This document shows, one piece after another, positions 35,259 through 43,739 of a stretch of DNA of 64,000 nt (positions within the stretch are counted from its first letter, which is position 1; each line of letters opens with the position of its first letter). The notes under the pieces were generated by a model. The model made no database searches. It was not told the DNA's origin and was given only the letters and a program-made list of their open reading frames with translations. Origin of the DNA: Gibbsiella quercinecans (GTDB lineage: Bacteria > Pseudomonadota > Gammaproteobacteria > Enterobacterales > Enterobacteriaceae); the NCBI RefSeq assembly GCF_002291425.1, contig NZ_CP014136.1, forward strand, positions 2,294,001-2,358,000, read 5' to 3'. The translations under genes were made by a program, and so were the position numbers.

Positions 35259-35921
35259 ATGCAAGAACACAGTATTGAACAAAAGATAAAGCAGTACTTT
35301 ATCTCACTTGATCTCAAGCCTGGTGACAAGATTGAGACCGAGGTCACGCTGGCCGATAAGTTTGGCGTCACACGCTACAGGATGCGCCAGACTCTGGACG
35401 CTATGGTGTCCGCTGGAATCCTGGAGCGGGCGCCAAAACGAGGAACTATTTTTAAGGGCTTTGATACCGGCTCACTCAGTGAACACATCAAGTTCCAGTT
35501 TGAGGTGTCCCGCTTCGACAGCTTTGAGTTTAAGGAAGCCCGGATCCTGATGGAAAGAGCGATTATACCCCTGGCGGTAAGGAGGATCACGCCGTCACAG
35601 ATATCAATGATCGAACTTACCATAACCAATATGCTACTTCATAAGGATGATCCGCAACAAGCAGATACCTATGATAGGGACTTTCATTTACTTATCTTTT
35701 CTGCTTGCGGCAACCACGTTCTTTCAGCATTTTCAGGGGTTATTCAAACCCTATTCCGGAGCTCTGAATACCGACACAAATATTGGTCACCTGAATATGT
35801 CGAAAAAATTGCTGACGAGCACAAATTGATACTCCAGGCAATTAAGAAAGGTGATGCGCTGGCAGCGGTTGCAGCACTCGATGCACACCTTGGTTATTCA
35901 AAAATCACATTAACGGAATGA
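35259..35921 (+). CDS. GntR-family (FadR/FCD subgroup) transcriptional regulator
   Basis: 220 residues. An N-terminal winged helix (LADKFGVTRYRMRQTLDAMVSAGILER, near 30-57, with the usual KRGTIF wing) is followed by an all-helical FCD effector domain (residues 85-215) with likely metal/ligand residues in YDRDFHLLIFSACGN and the final DAHLGYSKI. FCD regulators of this class commonly sense sugar acids or keto-acids. Its own promoter carries two matching palindromes; it heads the sugar-utilisation cluster that follows. Confidence 0.85.
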   Translation: MQEHSIEQKIKQYFISLDLKPGDKIETEVTLADKFGVTRYRMRQTLDAMVSAGILERAPKRGTIFKGFDTGSLSEHIKFQFEVSRFDSFEFKEARILMERAIIPLAVRRITPSQISMIELTITNMLLHKDDPQQADTYDRDFHLLIFSACGNHVLSAFSGVIQTLFRSSEYRHKYWSPEYVEKIADEHKLILQAIKKGDALAAVAALDAHLGYSKITLTE

Positions 35922-35953
35922 ATGCATTAAATAGTTAAACACTCGTCTTAATA

Positions 35954-35979
35954 GCCGCCATTTGCATGGCGGCCATTTT
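35954..35979 (+). terminator. Hairpin after the GntR-type gene
   Basis: GCCGCCAT-TTGC-ATGGCGGC, an 8-bp stem followed by CATTTTG. A weak U-run makes it a probable but leaky terminator separating the regulator from the catabolic genes. Confidence 0.6.
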
Positions 35980-36011
35980 GTAAAAATCCCTTTTTCTGGG
36001 AGGGGTTGGTT

Positions 36012-36049
36012 TTGCCATAAAAAAGTCCAATCGCTATTTTAATAAATAG
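36012..36049 (+). promoter_or_regulatory. Candidate promoter and palindrome upstream of the MFS gene
   Basis: TTGCCA (36012-36017), 17 bases, TATTTT (36035-36040) could be a promoter for the catabolic genes. The inverted repeat CTATTT-TAAT-AAATAG (36034-36049) covers its -10. It does not match the TTGTCGACAA operator, so a second regulator or a different site type may act here. Confidence 0.35.
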
Positions 36050-36088
36050 TGACGCTACCCTACACACTAAATATATAACGGTGATTTT

Positions 36089-37399
36089 ATGAACCTGAAT
36101 AAAACCGATAAGATAAGAAAGATTCAGCGGTTTGCTCTTTTCCTTCTCATCATTATTGGCATCGTCAATTATATGGATAGAGCAACACTGTCTATCGCTA
36201 ACCATGCTATCAGTGAGGAGTTGGGATTAACAAAAGTCCATATGGGGTATTTGTTGTCAGCATTCTCATTGACCTATGCATTTCTTCAGCTTCCTGTCGG
36301 TGCATTTCTTGACAGACTGGGATCAAGGATCCTGCTTGGGCTTGGTTTATTATTATGGTCAGCAGCGCAACTCGCCGGCGGTGTCGTACACAGCTTTAAG
36401 GCACTGTTTTTCACACGATTGATATTAGGTGTAGGCGAAGCACCGCAATTTCCCGCTGCGGCAAAGTCTATATCCGAATGGTACAACATTAAGGAACGTG
36501 GCCGCGCAATGGGAACATTCAATTCCTCTGCAGCCATGGGAACGGCAATTGCGCCCCCGGTTTTAACGGCATTGATGCTGCTCTTTAGCTGGCGCTGGAT
36601 GTTTATCATCATGGGCATCCTGGGTATTGTGCTATCACTAATCTGGCTGTTTGCATACCGCAATCGTAACCAGATTGAGCTGACAAAAGCAGAGATCGCC
36701 TACCTTGATGATGGGGCAGTAACCGGCAGCAATGAAAAAATAACAACTGCAGAATGGCTTAAGATTTTTAAATCTTCCTCAACCTGGGGAATTCTGCTGG
36801 GCTTCATGGGCATTGTTTATATGATCTGGTTATTTCTGACTTGGTTGCCCGCCTATCTTGCTGAAACCTATGATATCTCATTAGTGAACGTTGGCTGGAT
36901 GGTTTCAATTCCCTATATTTTTGCAATCCTGGGTTCAATCAGCGCTGGTTTTATTTCTGATTATTTCGTTAGCCGTGGATATGACATGATAAAAAGCCGT
37001 AAATCGCTTGTTGCACTTGGCCTTGTTATGGCAGGTATATTCATCATTCCTGCGGCTTACGCGACAACGGTTACACAAGCAATTATTTTTATCAGTATTG
37101 CTCAGTTCAGCATTCAACTCGCATCGGGATCTTCCTGGATCTTGGTTTCATCGATTATTCCCTCAAACAGAACGGCATCGCTTGGCGGGATCCAAAACTT
37201 TGGTGGTTATATTGCCGGGTCAATAGCGCCTATTTTAACCGGGTATATGGCACAAAGTACCGGGTCTTTTACCAGTGCGCTGATCGTAGCAGCAGTAATT
37301 GCCATCGCATCCGCAATCGCACACTTCGTACTGGTTCGCAAACCCATCGTGACAGGAAATAAATCAACCACACCACCCGTTATAAACCATAATGCCTAA
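36089..37399 (+). CDS. MFS transporter, anion:cation symporter family (sugar acid uptake)
   Basis: 436 residues with 12 hydrophobic segments. The ACS-family pattern is clear: NYMDRATLSIANHAISEELGL near residue 28, then GAFLDRLGSRILLGLGLLLW, GVGEAPQFPAAAKSISEWYN and ERGRAMGTFNSSAAMG. These motifs resemble the hexuronate/glucarate transporters (ExuT, GudP), so an organic acid sugar is the likely cargo. It is not a close match to the RhmT encoded at 6869-8161. Start ATG at 36089 follows GGTGATT. Eight bases separate its stop from the aldolase start. Confidence 0.82.
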   Translation: MNLNKTDKIRKIQRFALFLLIIIGIVNYMDRATLSIANHAISEELGLTKVHMGYLLSAFSLTYAFLQLPVGAFLDRLGSRILLGLGLLLWSAAQLAGGVVHSFKALFFTRLILGVGEAPQFPAAAKSISEWYNIKERGRAMGTFNSSAAMGTAIAPPVLTALMLLFSWRWMFIIMGILGIVLSLIWLFAYRNRNQIELTKAEIAYLDDGAVTGSNEKITTAEWLKIFKSSSTWGILLGFMGIVYMIWLFLTWLPAYLAETYDISLVNVGWMVSIPYIFAILGSISAGFISDYFVSRGYDMIKSRKSLVALGLVMAGIFIIPAAYATTVTQAIIFISIAQFSIQLASGSSWILVSSIIPSNRTASLGGIQNFGGYIAGSIAPILTGYMAQSTGSFTSALIVAAVIAIASAIAHFVLVRKPIVTGNKSTTPPVINHNA

Positions 37400-37407
37400 G
37401 GTACCCT

Positions 37408-38166
37408 ATGAAAAACCTTCTCAAAGAAAAGCTAAGAAAAAATATACCCTTCGCCGGAGTTACACTGAATTTTGGTTCTATCCGGGCAACCGAAATTCTC
37501 GCGCGTTCCGGTTTCGATTTTCTGATGGTTGATCTCCAGCATGGAAATTTCGATAAAAATAGCGCAATGGACTCTATCCATGCCATTTTAGCAACGGATA
37601 CCGTCCCTTTAGCACGCATCTCAGATAATAACCCCGGTGCGATTAATGACGTACTGGATGCCGGCGCTCAAGGCGTGGTAATACCCATGGTAGATAATGC
37701 GGAAGATGCACGTAAAGCCGTACGTGCAGCATTATACTCCCCCCTTGGTAAGCGTTCCAAAGGCGGTTCAGCCCCCATCATTTATGGTGATGATTATGCT
37801 AAAAAGGCTAACGATGAAATCATGATTATTGTCATGATTGAGACTGCCGACGCGGTGAATAACATAAATAATATTTTTGCCGTTAAAGGCATTTCCGCCT
37901 GCCTGGTGGGCACTTCCGATCTTTCTCTTGATATGGATTGCAGCCGTGACAGTGAAGAACTGCGTGCGGCAATTAATAAAGTGATTGAAGCCGGTGAAAA
38001 ATACGGGGTACCGGTGGGTTCTGCCGTGGGCTCTACGGCAGAAATTACCAAGTTTACTGAACCAAAACCTGCATTTTACCTTATTAGTCATGACCAAGGG
38101 CTGCTGAAATCAGCGGCCGAAATGATGGCTAAAGATCTCAAACTCGCCATGAAGCATAAGGAATAA
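37408..38166 (+). CDS. HpcH/HpaI-family (class II) aldolase
   Basis: 252 residues, the usual size. Key residues of the metal-dependent pyruvate aldolases are present: the catalytic His in MVDLQHGNFDK (near 49), metal ligands Glu in IVMIETADAV and Asp in LVGTSDLSLDM, and Arg in PLARISDNNPG. The family includes HpcH, GarL and RhmA, which cleave 2-keto-3-deoxy acids to pyruvate and an aldehyde. Context (sugar-acid transporter before, FGGY kinase after) suggests an aldol step in an unknown sugar-acid route. Start preceded by AAGGTACCCT; ends 12 bases before the kinase gene. Confidence 0.82.
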   Translation: MKNLLKEKLRKNIPFAGVTLNFGSIRATEILARSGFDFLMVDLQHGNFDKNSAMDSIHAILATDTVPLARISDNNPGAINDVLDAGAQGVVIPMVDNAEDARKAVRAALYSPLGKRSKGGSAPIIYGDDYAKKANDEIMIIVMIETADAVNNINNIFAVKGISACLVGTSDLSLDMDCSRDSEELRAAINKVIEAGEKYGVPVGSAVGSTAEITKFTEPKPAFYLISHDQGLLKSAAEMMAKDLKLAMKHKE

Positions 38167-38178
38167 AGGAGAGCGATT

Positions 38179-39687
38179 ATGGCTGCTCTACAAGACACTG
38201 AATTTGTTCTGGGGCTAGACCTGGGAACAAGCTCATGCAAAGTAAGCGCGGTTTCTCTGACAGGTAAAATCCTTGGAAGCATACATAAAGAATATGCCAC
38301 GGAAACGCCGGAGGCAGGGTGGACACAACAAAACCCTGACGACTGGATAAAAGCACTTTCTGAAGCCAGCCGAGCGTTGATGGAACACTATAACCTTGAT
38401 AGAAACCTTACCAGGGCGCTCGCAATAACCAGTGCGGCACATATTGCCGTATTACTGGATGAGGCAGGTAATGTTATCCGCCCCGCCATTCTTTGGAACG
38501 ATCAAAGATCAAAGGCGCAGGCGGCCGTTTTTTCTGATACGGCCGGAGATAAAATATTTAATATTGCCGGCAACTGGCCATCCACCACCTGGTCACTCCC
38601 ACATCTCCAGTGGGTTAAGGAAAATGATCCTGAATCGTGGGGTAAAGTTCATCACATCCTGCTTTCAAAGGATTACATTGGCTATCGCTTAACCGGCAAA
38701 ATGGTCACCGATCCTGCAGCGGCGGTTTCAACGCTGCTTTATGACGTTAATCACACATGCTGGAGCAGTGATTTATGTAGCATGGCTGGCATTAAGTTAA
38801 CCCAGTTACCTGCCATCGCACCTATTGGATATGAACTTGGCACCCTATCTTCAGCCGGTGTGGAAATTTTAGGCATCCCCAGCCAGGTAAGGGTGTACAA
38901 CGGTACGCTGGACAGTACCGCCGAAACGTTTGCCGCCGGCGTGCGTAAACCGGGTGATTGTGTTCTTCGTTTGGCCAGCGCCGGGGGGCTACACGGCATT
39001 ACAAAACACCCGGCATTCGCCAGGAAACTGATTTCATACCCATATGTCACTTCAAACTATTGGTTATCTCAAGCAGGAACCAATACGTGTGCAGCCGCTG
39101 TGTCATGGCTCGCAAAACTGTTTATGGATGGCTCGCAATCAAGCCCTGATTTCACCACATGGAGTCAGTTGGCTTGTGAAGCACCGGTGGGTTCAAACGG
39201 GCTAATGTTCCATCCATACCTTATGGGAGAACGATGCCCGCTATGGGATCCCAATCTGCGCGGGAGTTTTACCGGCATCAGCCTTAGCCATACTCAGCGT
39301 GATTTTGCCAGGGCGACATATGAAGGCACGGCATTGTCCCTGCTTGATGCTTCTGCTGCACTCACTTCGCAGGGGTTCGAGATTAATCATATAAAGGCGG
39401 TTGGCGGCGGCGGAAAGAGCACATTATGGTGCCAAATTATTAGTGATGTATTCAATGCACCGGTGGATTATATCCCGGGTGCCGATTCCTCATACGGTGC
39501 CGCAGCGATAAGCCTTTATGGACTAGGGCTTTATGACTCGCTGGATAACATCCCTGCAAACCTGTTAATTAGCGGCAACGAAAGAAAATACCAACCCATA
39601 GCCAAAAATAATCAGTTGTATGCCGAGTTATTCCATAAATATCAGTTTATCAGTAAAAAACTGGTTGAAATTACACATTACGCTTAA
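38179..39687 (+). CDS. FGGY-family carbohydrate kinase (xylulokinase-like)
   Basis: 502 residues. N-terminal ATPase domain starts FVLGLDLGTSSCKVSAVSLTG; ILWNDQRSKAQ and STTWSLPHLQWVKEN follow the xylulokinase pattern. The likely catalytic Asp is in YNGTLDSTAETFAAG, and the adenine-site motif is KAVGGGGKSTLWCQIISDV. It shares general shape with XylB and LyxK, but I cannot name the substrate. The kinase is an odd companion to a 2-keto-3-deoxy-acid aldolase unless the pathway phosphorylates the sugar acid or the aldehyde product. AAGGAGAGCGATT gives a strong ribosome site. Confidence 0.83.
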   Translation: MAALQDTEFVLGLDLGTSSCKVSAVSLTGKILGSIHKEYATETPEAGWTQQNPDDWIKALSEASRALMEHYNLDRNLTRALAITSAAHIAVLLDEAGNVIRPAILWNDQRSKAQAAVFSDTAGDKIFNIAGNWPSTTWSLPHLQWVKENDPESWGKVHHILLSKDYIGYRLTGKMVTDPAAAVSTLLYDVNHTCWSSDLCSMAGIKLTQLPAIAPIGYELGTLSSAGVEILGIPSQVRVYNGTLDSTAETFAAGVRKPGDCVLRLASAGGLHGITKHPAFARKLISYPYVTSNYWLSQAGTNTCAAAVSWLAKLFMDGSQSSPDFTTWSQLACEAPVGSNGLMFHPYLMGERCPLWDPNLRGSFTGISLSHTQRDFARATYEGTALSLLDASAALTSQGFEINHIKAVGGGGKSTLWCQIISDVFNAPVDYIPGADSSYGAAAISLYGLGLYDSLDNIPANLLISGNERKYQPIAKNNQLYAELFHKYQFISKKLVEITHYA

Positions 39688-39714
39688 AATCAGCACGTAA
39701 AGAGGGAAACGTTT

Positions 39715-40203
39715 ATGATTACCTTCAATATATCGCAAAATTGTCACTCGGTTGATCTCATCACGAGGATTTTAAAACACCCCTGTTTATCTCTGGATGT
39801 GTTATCTAACAAAGCAACAGGAAAATACACCGCAGAAGGTGAAGACTGGTTTTATATTATTAGTGAAGGGGTAACAGCCGAGTCAATTAACAATCAGGCA
39901 GAATTCCATAAAGAATACGGTGACATTCAGATGGTCATTCAGGGTATTGAGATGATTGAATTCAGCAATTTACGGCCAGACAGGGAAGAAATAAATACCC
40001 AAGCAACAGCACCTGACCTCTTTTTCATTCCTGCACATCAAACTCAGAGCAAAGTTATTCTCAATGAGGGTGACTATGCCGTTTTTTATCCTAGTGAGAT
40101 TCATAAGCCGATGTGTAATACGGCAGACGGTTCGCATCATGTAAAAAAAGTTGTTGTGAAATTCCCATGTAAATTGTTTTTCGAACCAACATTATCGCTG
40201 TAA
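39715..40203 (+). CDS. YhcH/YjgK/YiaL family (DUF386) protein
   Basis: 162 residues, cupin-like beta barrel. Conserved family features: the HKEYGDIQMVIQGIE motif and the metal-site-like FYPSEIHKPMC with late HVKKVVVKFP. Relatives (YiaL, YhcH/NanQ, EbgC) sit in sugar operons; NanQ is an anomerase of sialic acid, so an anomer-interconverting role is plausible. Last gene of the cluster, 27 bases after the kinase. AGAGGG precedes the start at 39715. Confidence 0.85.
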   Translation: MITFNISQNCHSVDLITRILKHPCLSLDVLSNKATGKYTAEGEDWFYIISEGVTAESINNQAEFHKEYGDIQMVIQGIEMIEFSNLRPDREEINTQATAPDLFFIPAHQTQSKVILNEGDYAVFYPSEIHKPMCNTADGSHHVKKVVVKFPCKLFFEPTLSL

Positions 40204-40222
40204 CAACACGTCTATAGGCAAA

Positions 40223-40333
40223 ATAATTCGAGTTGCAGGACAAAAAACGCAAAAGCATTTTTTAACAGCACAGGCGCTGGCACCGCAGGGGCGCGAGCCC
40301 AGGGATGGGCCGAGCACCTGCAACCTGAAGTAT
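40223..40333. repeat. 111-bp intergenic element with imperfect 17-bp terminal inverted repeats
   Basis: Left end ATAATTCGAGTTGCAGG, right end CCTGCAACCTGAAGTAT (reverse complement ATACTTCAGGTTGCAGG), 14 of 17 matching. The interior is GC-rich, unlike the AT-rich cluster before it. Its right-end motif TGCAACCTGAAGTATG recurs as TGCAACTTGAAGTATG in the element at 42274-42387. It has no coding capacity and sits at the right edge of the accessory stretch. Confidence 0.6.
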
Positions 40334-40370
40334 GCCAAGGGCGCAAACATCACGCCCCGGCAATAACCGC

Positions 40371-41171
40371 TTAAGACAGGAACATCTTGCGCAGATAGTG
40401 CGGCACGGCGTCATCCACGTTAGAGCCAATCACGTCGAGCTGGGGCAGCTTGTTCTTCAGGCGCTGGTGCGCGTCGCGCATGATGCAGCCTTTGCCGGCC
40501 ATCGACAGCATTTCCAGATCGTTCATTCCGTCGCCGAAGGCGATGCAGTCTTTGAGCGTATAGCCCATGATTTTCGCCACTTCATCCAATGCCCGCCCCT
40601 TCGAGACGCCGCCGGCCATCACTTCCAGGCAGGTGGGGAACGAGAAGCTGACGTTAACCCGATCGCCCCAGCGGGCGTTGATGGCATCTTCCAACGGCAA
40701 TAGCTTTTCGTGATCGTCACAGGTGAAATACACCTTGCACACGCCGTCGGTTTCCAACAGGGCCGGTTCAAACAGGTGGTATTTGAAGATCGACTCCTGG
40801 AAGAATTCTTTCTGCTCCGGGCTTTCGCGATCGATGTACCAATCGTCGTTACGGTAAACGTTGGTGGTGATATGCGGATTGTTATGCACAACGCCGTAGA
40901 GATCGCGCGCAATGTCTGCGTCCAGATCGTGGCTGAAGATCAGCTCGCCCGCCGTGTTGTGCACCCGCGCGCCGTTGGAGGTGATCATAAAAGCGCTGAT
41001 TTCGAGGTTATCGCGGATCTGCGAAACGTCAACGTGATGGCGGCCGGTAGCGAAGACAAAATGCACGCCGCGCTGCGTCAGCAGCCTCAACGTTTCTTTG
41101 GCAAACGGTGTCAGCGTGTGGTCGGGCGACAGCAGCGTGCCATCTAAATCGGATGCAACGACATGATACAT
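40371..41171 (-). CDS. yigL: HAD-family sugar/pyridoxal phosphatase YigL
   Basis: 266 residues, class IIB (Cof-like) HAD hydrolase. Catalytic motif I VVASDLDGTLL, motif II ITSNGARV, motif III Lys in GGVSKGRAL, and motif IV FGDGMNDLEML are intact. E. coli YigL dephosphorylates pyridoxal phosphate and sugar phosphates and takes part in the SgrS-mediated glucose-phosphate stress response. It is first of the conserved backbone block after the accessory stretch and lies 11 bases after pldB. Confidence 0.93.
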   Translation of the reverse strand: MYHVVASDLDGTLLSPDHTLTPFAKETLRLLTQRGVHFVFATGRHHVDVSQIRDNLEISAFMITSNGARVHNTAGELIFSHDLDADIARDLYGVVHNNPHITTNVYRNDDWYIDRESPEQKEFFQESIFKYHLFEPALLETDGVCKVYFTCDDHEKLLPLEDAINARWGDRVNVSFSFPTCLEVMAGGVSKGRALDEVAKIMGYTLKDCIAFGDGMNDLEMLSMAGKGCIMRDAHQRLKNKLPQLDVIGSNVDDAVPHYLRKMFLS

Positions 41172-41182
41172 AGCGATACGTT

Positions 41183-42223
41183 CTAACCTCTGATGGAATT
41201 ATCGGCGGCGTGGGCGCCGCTGAATGGGTGTTGAGCAAAGAAGCGCAGGATTACGTTCAATGCTTCGGCGCGCATCTCGTCCCGCTCAAACAGGATCTCA
41301 TGCCGTGCACCTTTGATAACCCGCGGTTTCCCCCCTTTACAGGGGTGCCCCGCGTCTGACATTGCCTGACAAAAAGCCAAATGAGCGTGGTTATCGACCA
41401 CCCGATCCTCACTGGCCTGTAATAATAAAAGCGGCGTGGTTATTTTCGCCGCCAGGGCGATCACCTGATGCCCGGCCCAGATACTCTCCCGCACCCAGTG
41501 ATAGGTTGGCCCGCCAACCCGCAGTTCAGGGTAATCGGCGTAATAACGCAGATTGCGGCGATAGCGCTCGCGGCTGTGGGTCAGCATATTGACCACGTAC
41601 GGCAGCGGCCGCCACTGGCCGGTGCCCACTGCGTAGTAATCGCGCATCGGCGGGTGCTTTTCCGCCCAGTTGAGGATCTGGCCAGCCACCCAGCCTGGCA
41701 TCGGCAGATGGATGCCGAACATCGGCGCGCACAGTACGGCGGCGTCAAAGGCATTGGGCCGGCGCGCCAAAAACAGCGCCAGTATCGCCCCGCCCATCGA
41801 ATGGGCCAGCGCATAACACTGCCGATAACCGCGCGGCGCCACCTGCTTCAGGTAAAAATTTTCGAAATCATCAACGTAGTCGGTGAAGTTTACCACATGA
41901 CCACGGTGCGAATCTGTCAGCAACCGCCCGGAGCGCCCCTGGCCGCGGTGATCGATAATCATCACGTCAAAACCGCGATGGAACAGATCGTAAGCCACCT
42001 CAGGGTATTTCACATAGCTTTCAATACGGCCGGGGCTGACCACCACCACCCGATGATGGCGCATGGAGCAAAAGCGCACGTAGCGAATAGGCACGCCATC
42101 AACGCCGGTAAACTCACCTTCTTCACGCTGGCGCCAAAAGTCCAACAACGGCCCGGTGGCGAACGCGGCAAACTGCGTTTCGCGCGTTAACCAGTCATCG
42201 GTGTTGAATGTAAACGAGGTCAT
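41183..42223 (-). CDS. pldB: Lysophospholipase L2 PldB
   Basis: 346 residues from the ATG at 42223 (MTSFTFNTDDWLTRETQFAA), the family start. An alpha/beta hydrolase with the nucleophile elbow ALAHSMGGAI, oxyanion region IIDHRGQGRSGR, and late catalytic Asp and His (ASEDRVVDN, KGARHEILFE). It hydrolyses lysophospholipids at the inner face of the membrane. Followed by yigL in the same operon. Confidence 0.93.
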   Translation of the reverse strand: MTSFTFNTDDWLTRETQFAAFATGPLLDFWRQREEGEFTGVDGVPIRYVRFCSMRHHRVVVVSPGRIESYVKYPEVAYDLFHRGFDVMIIDHRGQGRSGRLLTDSHRGHVVNFTDYVDDFENFYLKQVAPRGYRQCYALAHSMGGAILALFLARRPNAFDAAVLCAPMFGIHLPMPGWVAGQILNWAEKHPPMRDYYAVGTGQWRPLPYVVNMLTHSRERYRRNLRYYADYPELRVGGPTYHWVRESIWAGHQVIALAAKITTPLLLLQASEDRVVDNHAHLAFCQAMSDAGHPCKGGKPRVIKGARHEILFERDEMRAEALNVILRFFAQHPFSGAHAADNSIRG

Positions 42224-42273
42224 CGGTGCCTTTCCCTGTGTAACAAATGTGACCGCTGGCACAAGAAATCATA

Positions 42274-42387
42274 CTATACCCGATAGGCGATAATGTTACC
42301 GAAAGGTGGCAAACGAATGCCGCCAGAGCGCCGTTGCCATAACCCCCGCAGCCGACGCATCTGCAACTTGAAGTATGGCGGGTATAG
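42274..42387. repeat. 114-bp intergenic element between pldB and rhtB
   Basis: Bounded by CTATACCCG (42274-42282) and CGGGTATAG (42379-42387). Next to the right end lies TGCAACTTGAAGTATG, shared with the repeat at 40223-40333. The interior is palindromic in part (GGCAAACG...). It probably lies within the leader of one of the divergent genes and holds no gene. Confidence 0.5.
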
Positions 42388-42429
42388 CGTAGTATTTTGG
42401 CACAAATCGGTGCGCACAGGGAGCACACA

Positions 42430-43050
42430 ATGACCTTTGACTGGTGGTTAACCTATCTGCTGACAACCCTTATCCTTAGCCTTTCGCCAGGCTCCGGCGC
42501 CATCAATACCATGAGCACGGGTATCAGCCACGGTTACCGCGGCGCAGCGGCGTCGATCGCCGGTTTGCAGGTCGGCCTGGCGATTCATATCGTGCTGGTC
42601 GGCATCGGCCTGGGCGCGTTGGTATCGCAATCGCTGCTGGCGTTTGAGATCCTGAAATGGTTGGGCGCCGCCTATCTGGTGTGGCTGGGGATTCAGCAGT
42701 GGCGCGCCGCCGGCGCATTGGATCTGCACACGCTGGCCGGCCATATGCCACGCCGCCGTCTGTTCCGCCGGGCGGTGCTGGTCAACCTCACCAACCCGAA
42801 AAGCATCGTGTTCCTGGCCGCGCTGTTCCCTCAGTTCATCGTGCCGCATCAACCCCAAACCGAGCAATATGTCGTGCTGGGCGTCACCACGGTCGTGGTG
42901 GATATTATCGTGATGATCGGTTACGCCACGCTGGCCAAACGTATTGCCGGCTGGCTGAAAACGCCGCGCCAAATGCGGTTGCTCAACCGGATTTTCGGTT
43001 CGCTGTTTATTCTGGTGGCGGGGCTGCTGGCGACGGCCAGAAAGGCGTGA
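42430..43050 (+). CDS. rhtB: Homoserine/homoserine lactone efflux protein RhtB
   Basis: 206 residues from the ATG at 42430 ([20 protein letters not shown]). LysE/RhtB family with six hydrophobic segments and the signature [10 protein letters not shown] near residue 20, plus [20 protein letters not shown]. Very close to E. coli RhtB, which exports homoserine and its lactone. Converges on rhtC with a hairpin between. Confidence 0.93.
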   Translation: MTFDWWLTYLLTTLILSLSPGSGAINTMSTGISHGYRGAAASIAGLQVGLAIHIVLVGIGLGALVSQSLLAFEILKWLGAAYLVWLGIQQWRAAGALDLHTLAGHMPRRRLFRRAVLVNLTNPKSIVFLAALFPQFIVPHQPQTEQYVVLGVTTVVVDIIVMIGYATLAKRIAGWLKTPRQMRLLNRIFGSLFILVAGLLATARKA

Positions 43051-43065
43051 TAACGCGTGGGTGAA

Positions 43066-43084
43066 GCCCGGGCGCAACCCGGGC
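43066..43084. terminator. Hairpin between convergent rhtB and rhtC
   Basis: GCCCGGG-CGCAA-CCCGGGC, a 7-bp GC stem 15 bases after the rhtB stop and just before the rhtC stop. No U-run on either strand. Confidence 0.5.
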
Positions 43085-43090
43085 CGAAGC

Positions 43091-43720
43091 TTAACGGGTG
43101 AAGATCAGGTGCAGGCCAAAGCCGGTGAACAGCGCCCCCGCCAGCCCGTCGATCCACTTAGCCAGGCGCTGGTAGCCACGGCGCATTGCCGGCAGCGCAA
43201 ACACCACTGCCACCAGGCTGAACCAGATAAACGTTTCCGCCACGATCAGTAGAAATAACCCCCACCGGGCGCCGGCGCCCACGTTATCGCCGACGAACAG
43301 CGAAAACACGCTGCCGAAATAAATCACCGCCTTTGGGTTGGACAGGTTGGTCAGCAGGCCGCGTAGAAAACTGCGCCCGGCTTTAGGCAACGCCACTTTC
43401 ACCTCTGCCGGCGTGGCAAGCGGTTGGCGATGCTGCGCCCGGGCCGAACGCAACAGTTGCCACCCCATCCAGCACAGGTAAATGCCCCCGCCCACCATAA
43501 TGATTTGATGCAGCCAGGCCATTTTTTGCAAGATCAGGTTCAGGCCCATCAGCGCCACGCCCGCCCACACCACGATGCCAAGCGAGATACCGGCCACGCC
43601 CATCATCGCTTCCCGGCGTGAACGGCTGGCCGCGGTTTGCGAAACAAAAAAGAAGTCCGGCCCGGGGCTCATCAGCGCAATAAAATGCACCAGGGCGACG
43701 GTAAGAAACAGCATTAACAT
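43091..43720 (-). CDS. rhtC: Threonine efflux protein RhtC
   Basis: 209 residues, LysE/RhtB family with six hydrophobic segments. Family motif ALMSPGPDFFFVSQTAAS near residue 15 and LTNLSNPKAVIYFGSVFSLF near 120 match RhtC. It exports threonine. It follows recQ on the same strand by 19 bases, as in E. coli, and converges on rhtB. Confidence 0.93.
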   Translation of the reverse strand: MLMLFLTVALVHFIALMSPGPDFFFVSQTAASRSRREAMMGVAGISLGIVVWAGVALMGLNLILQKMAWLHQIIMVGGGIYLCWMGWQLLRSARAQHRQPLATPAEVKVALPKAGRSFLRGLLTNLSNPKAVIYFGSVFSLFVGDNVGAGARWGLFLLIVAETFIWFSLVAVVFALPAMRRGYQRLAKWIDGLAGALFTGFGLHLIFTR

Positions 43721-43739
43721 CGTGAGTCATCCTTATTTG

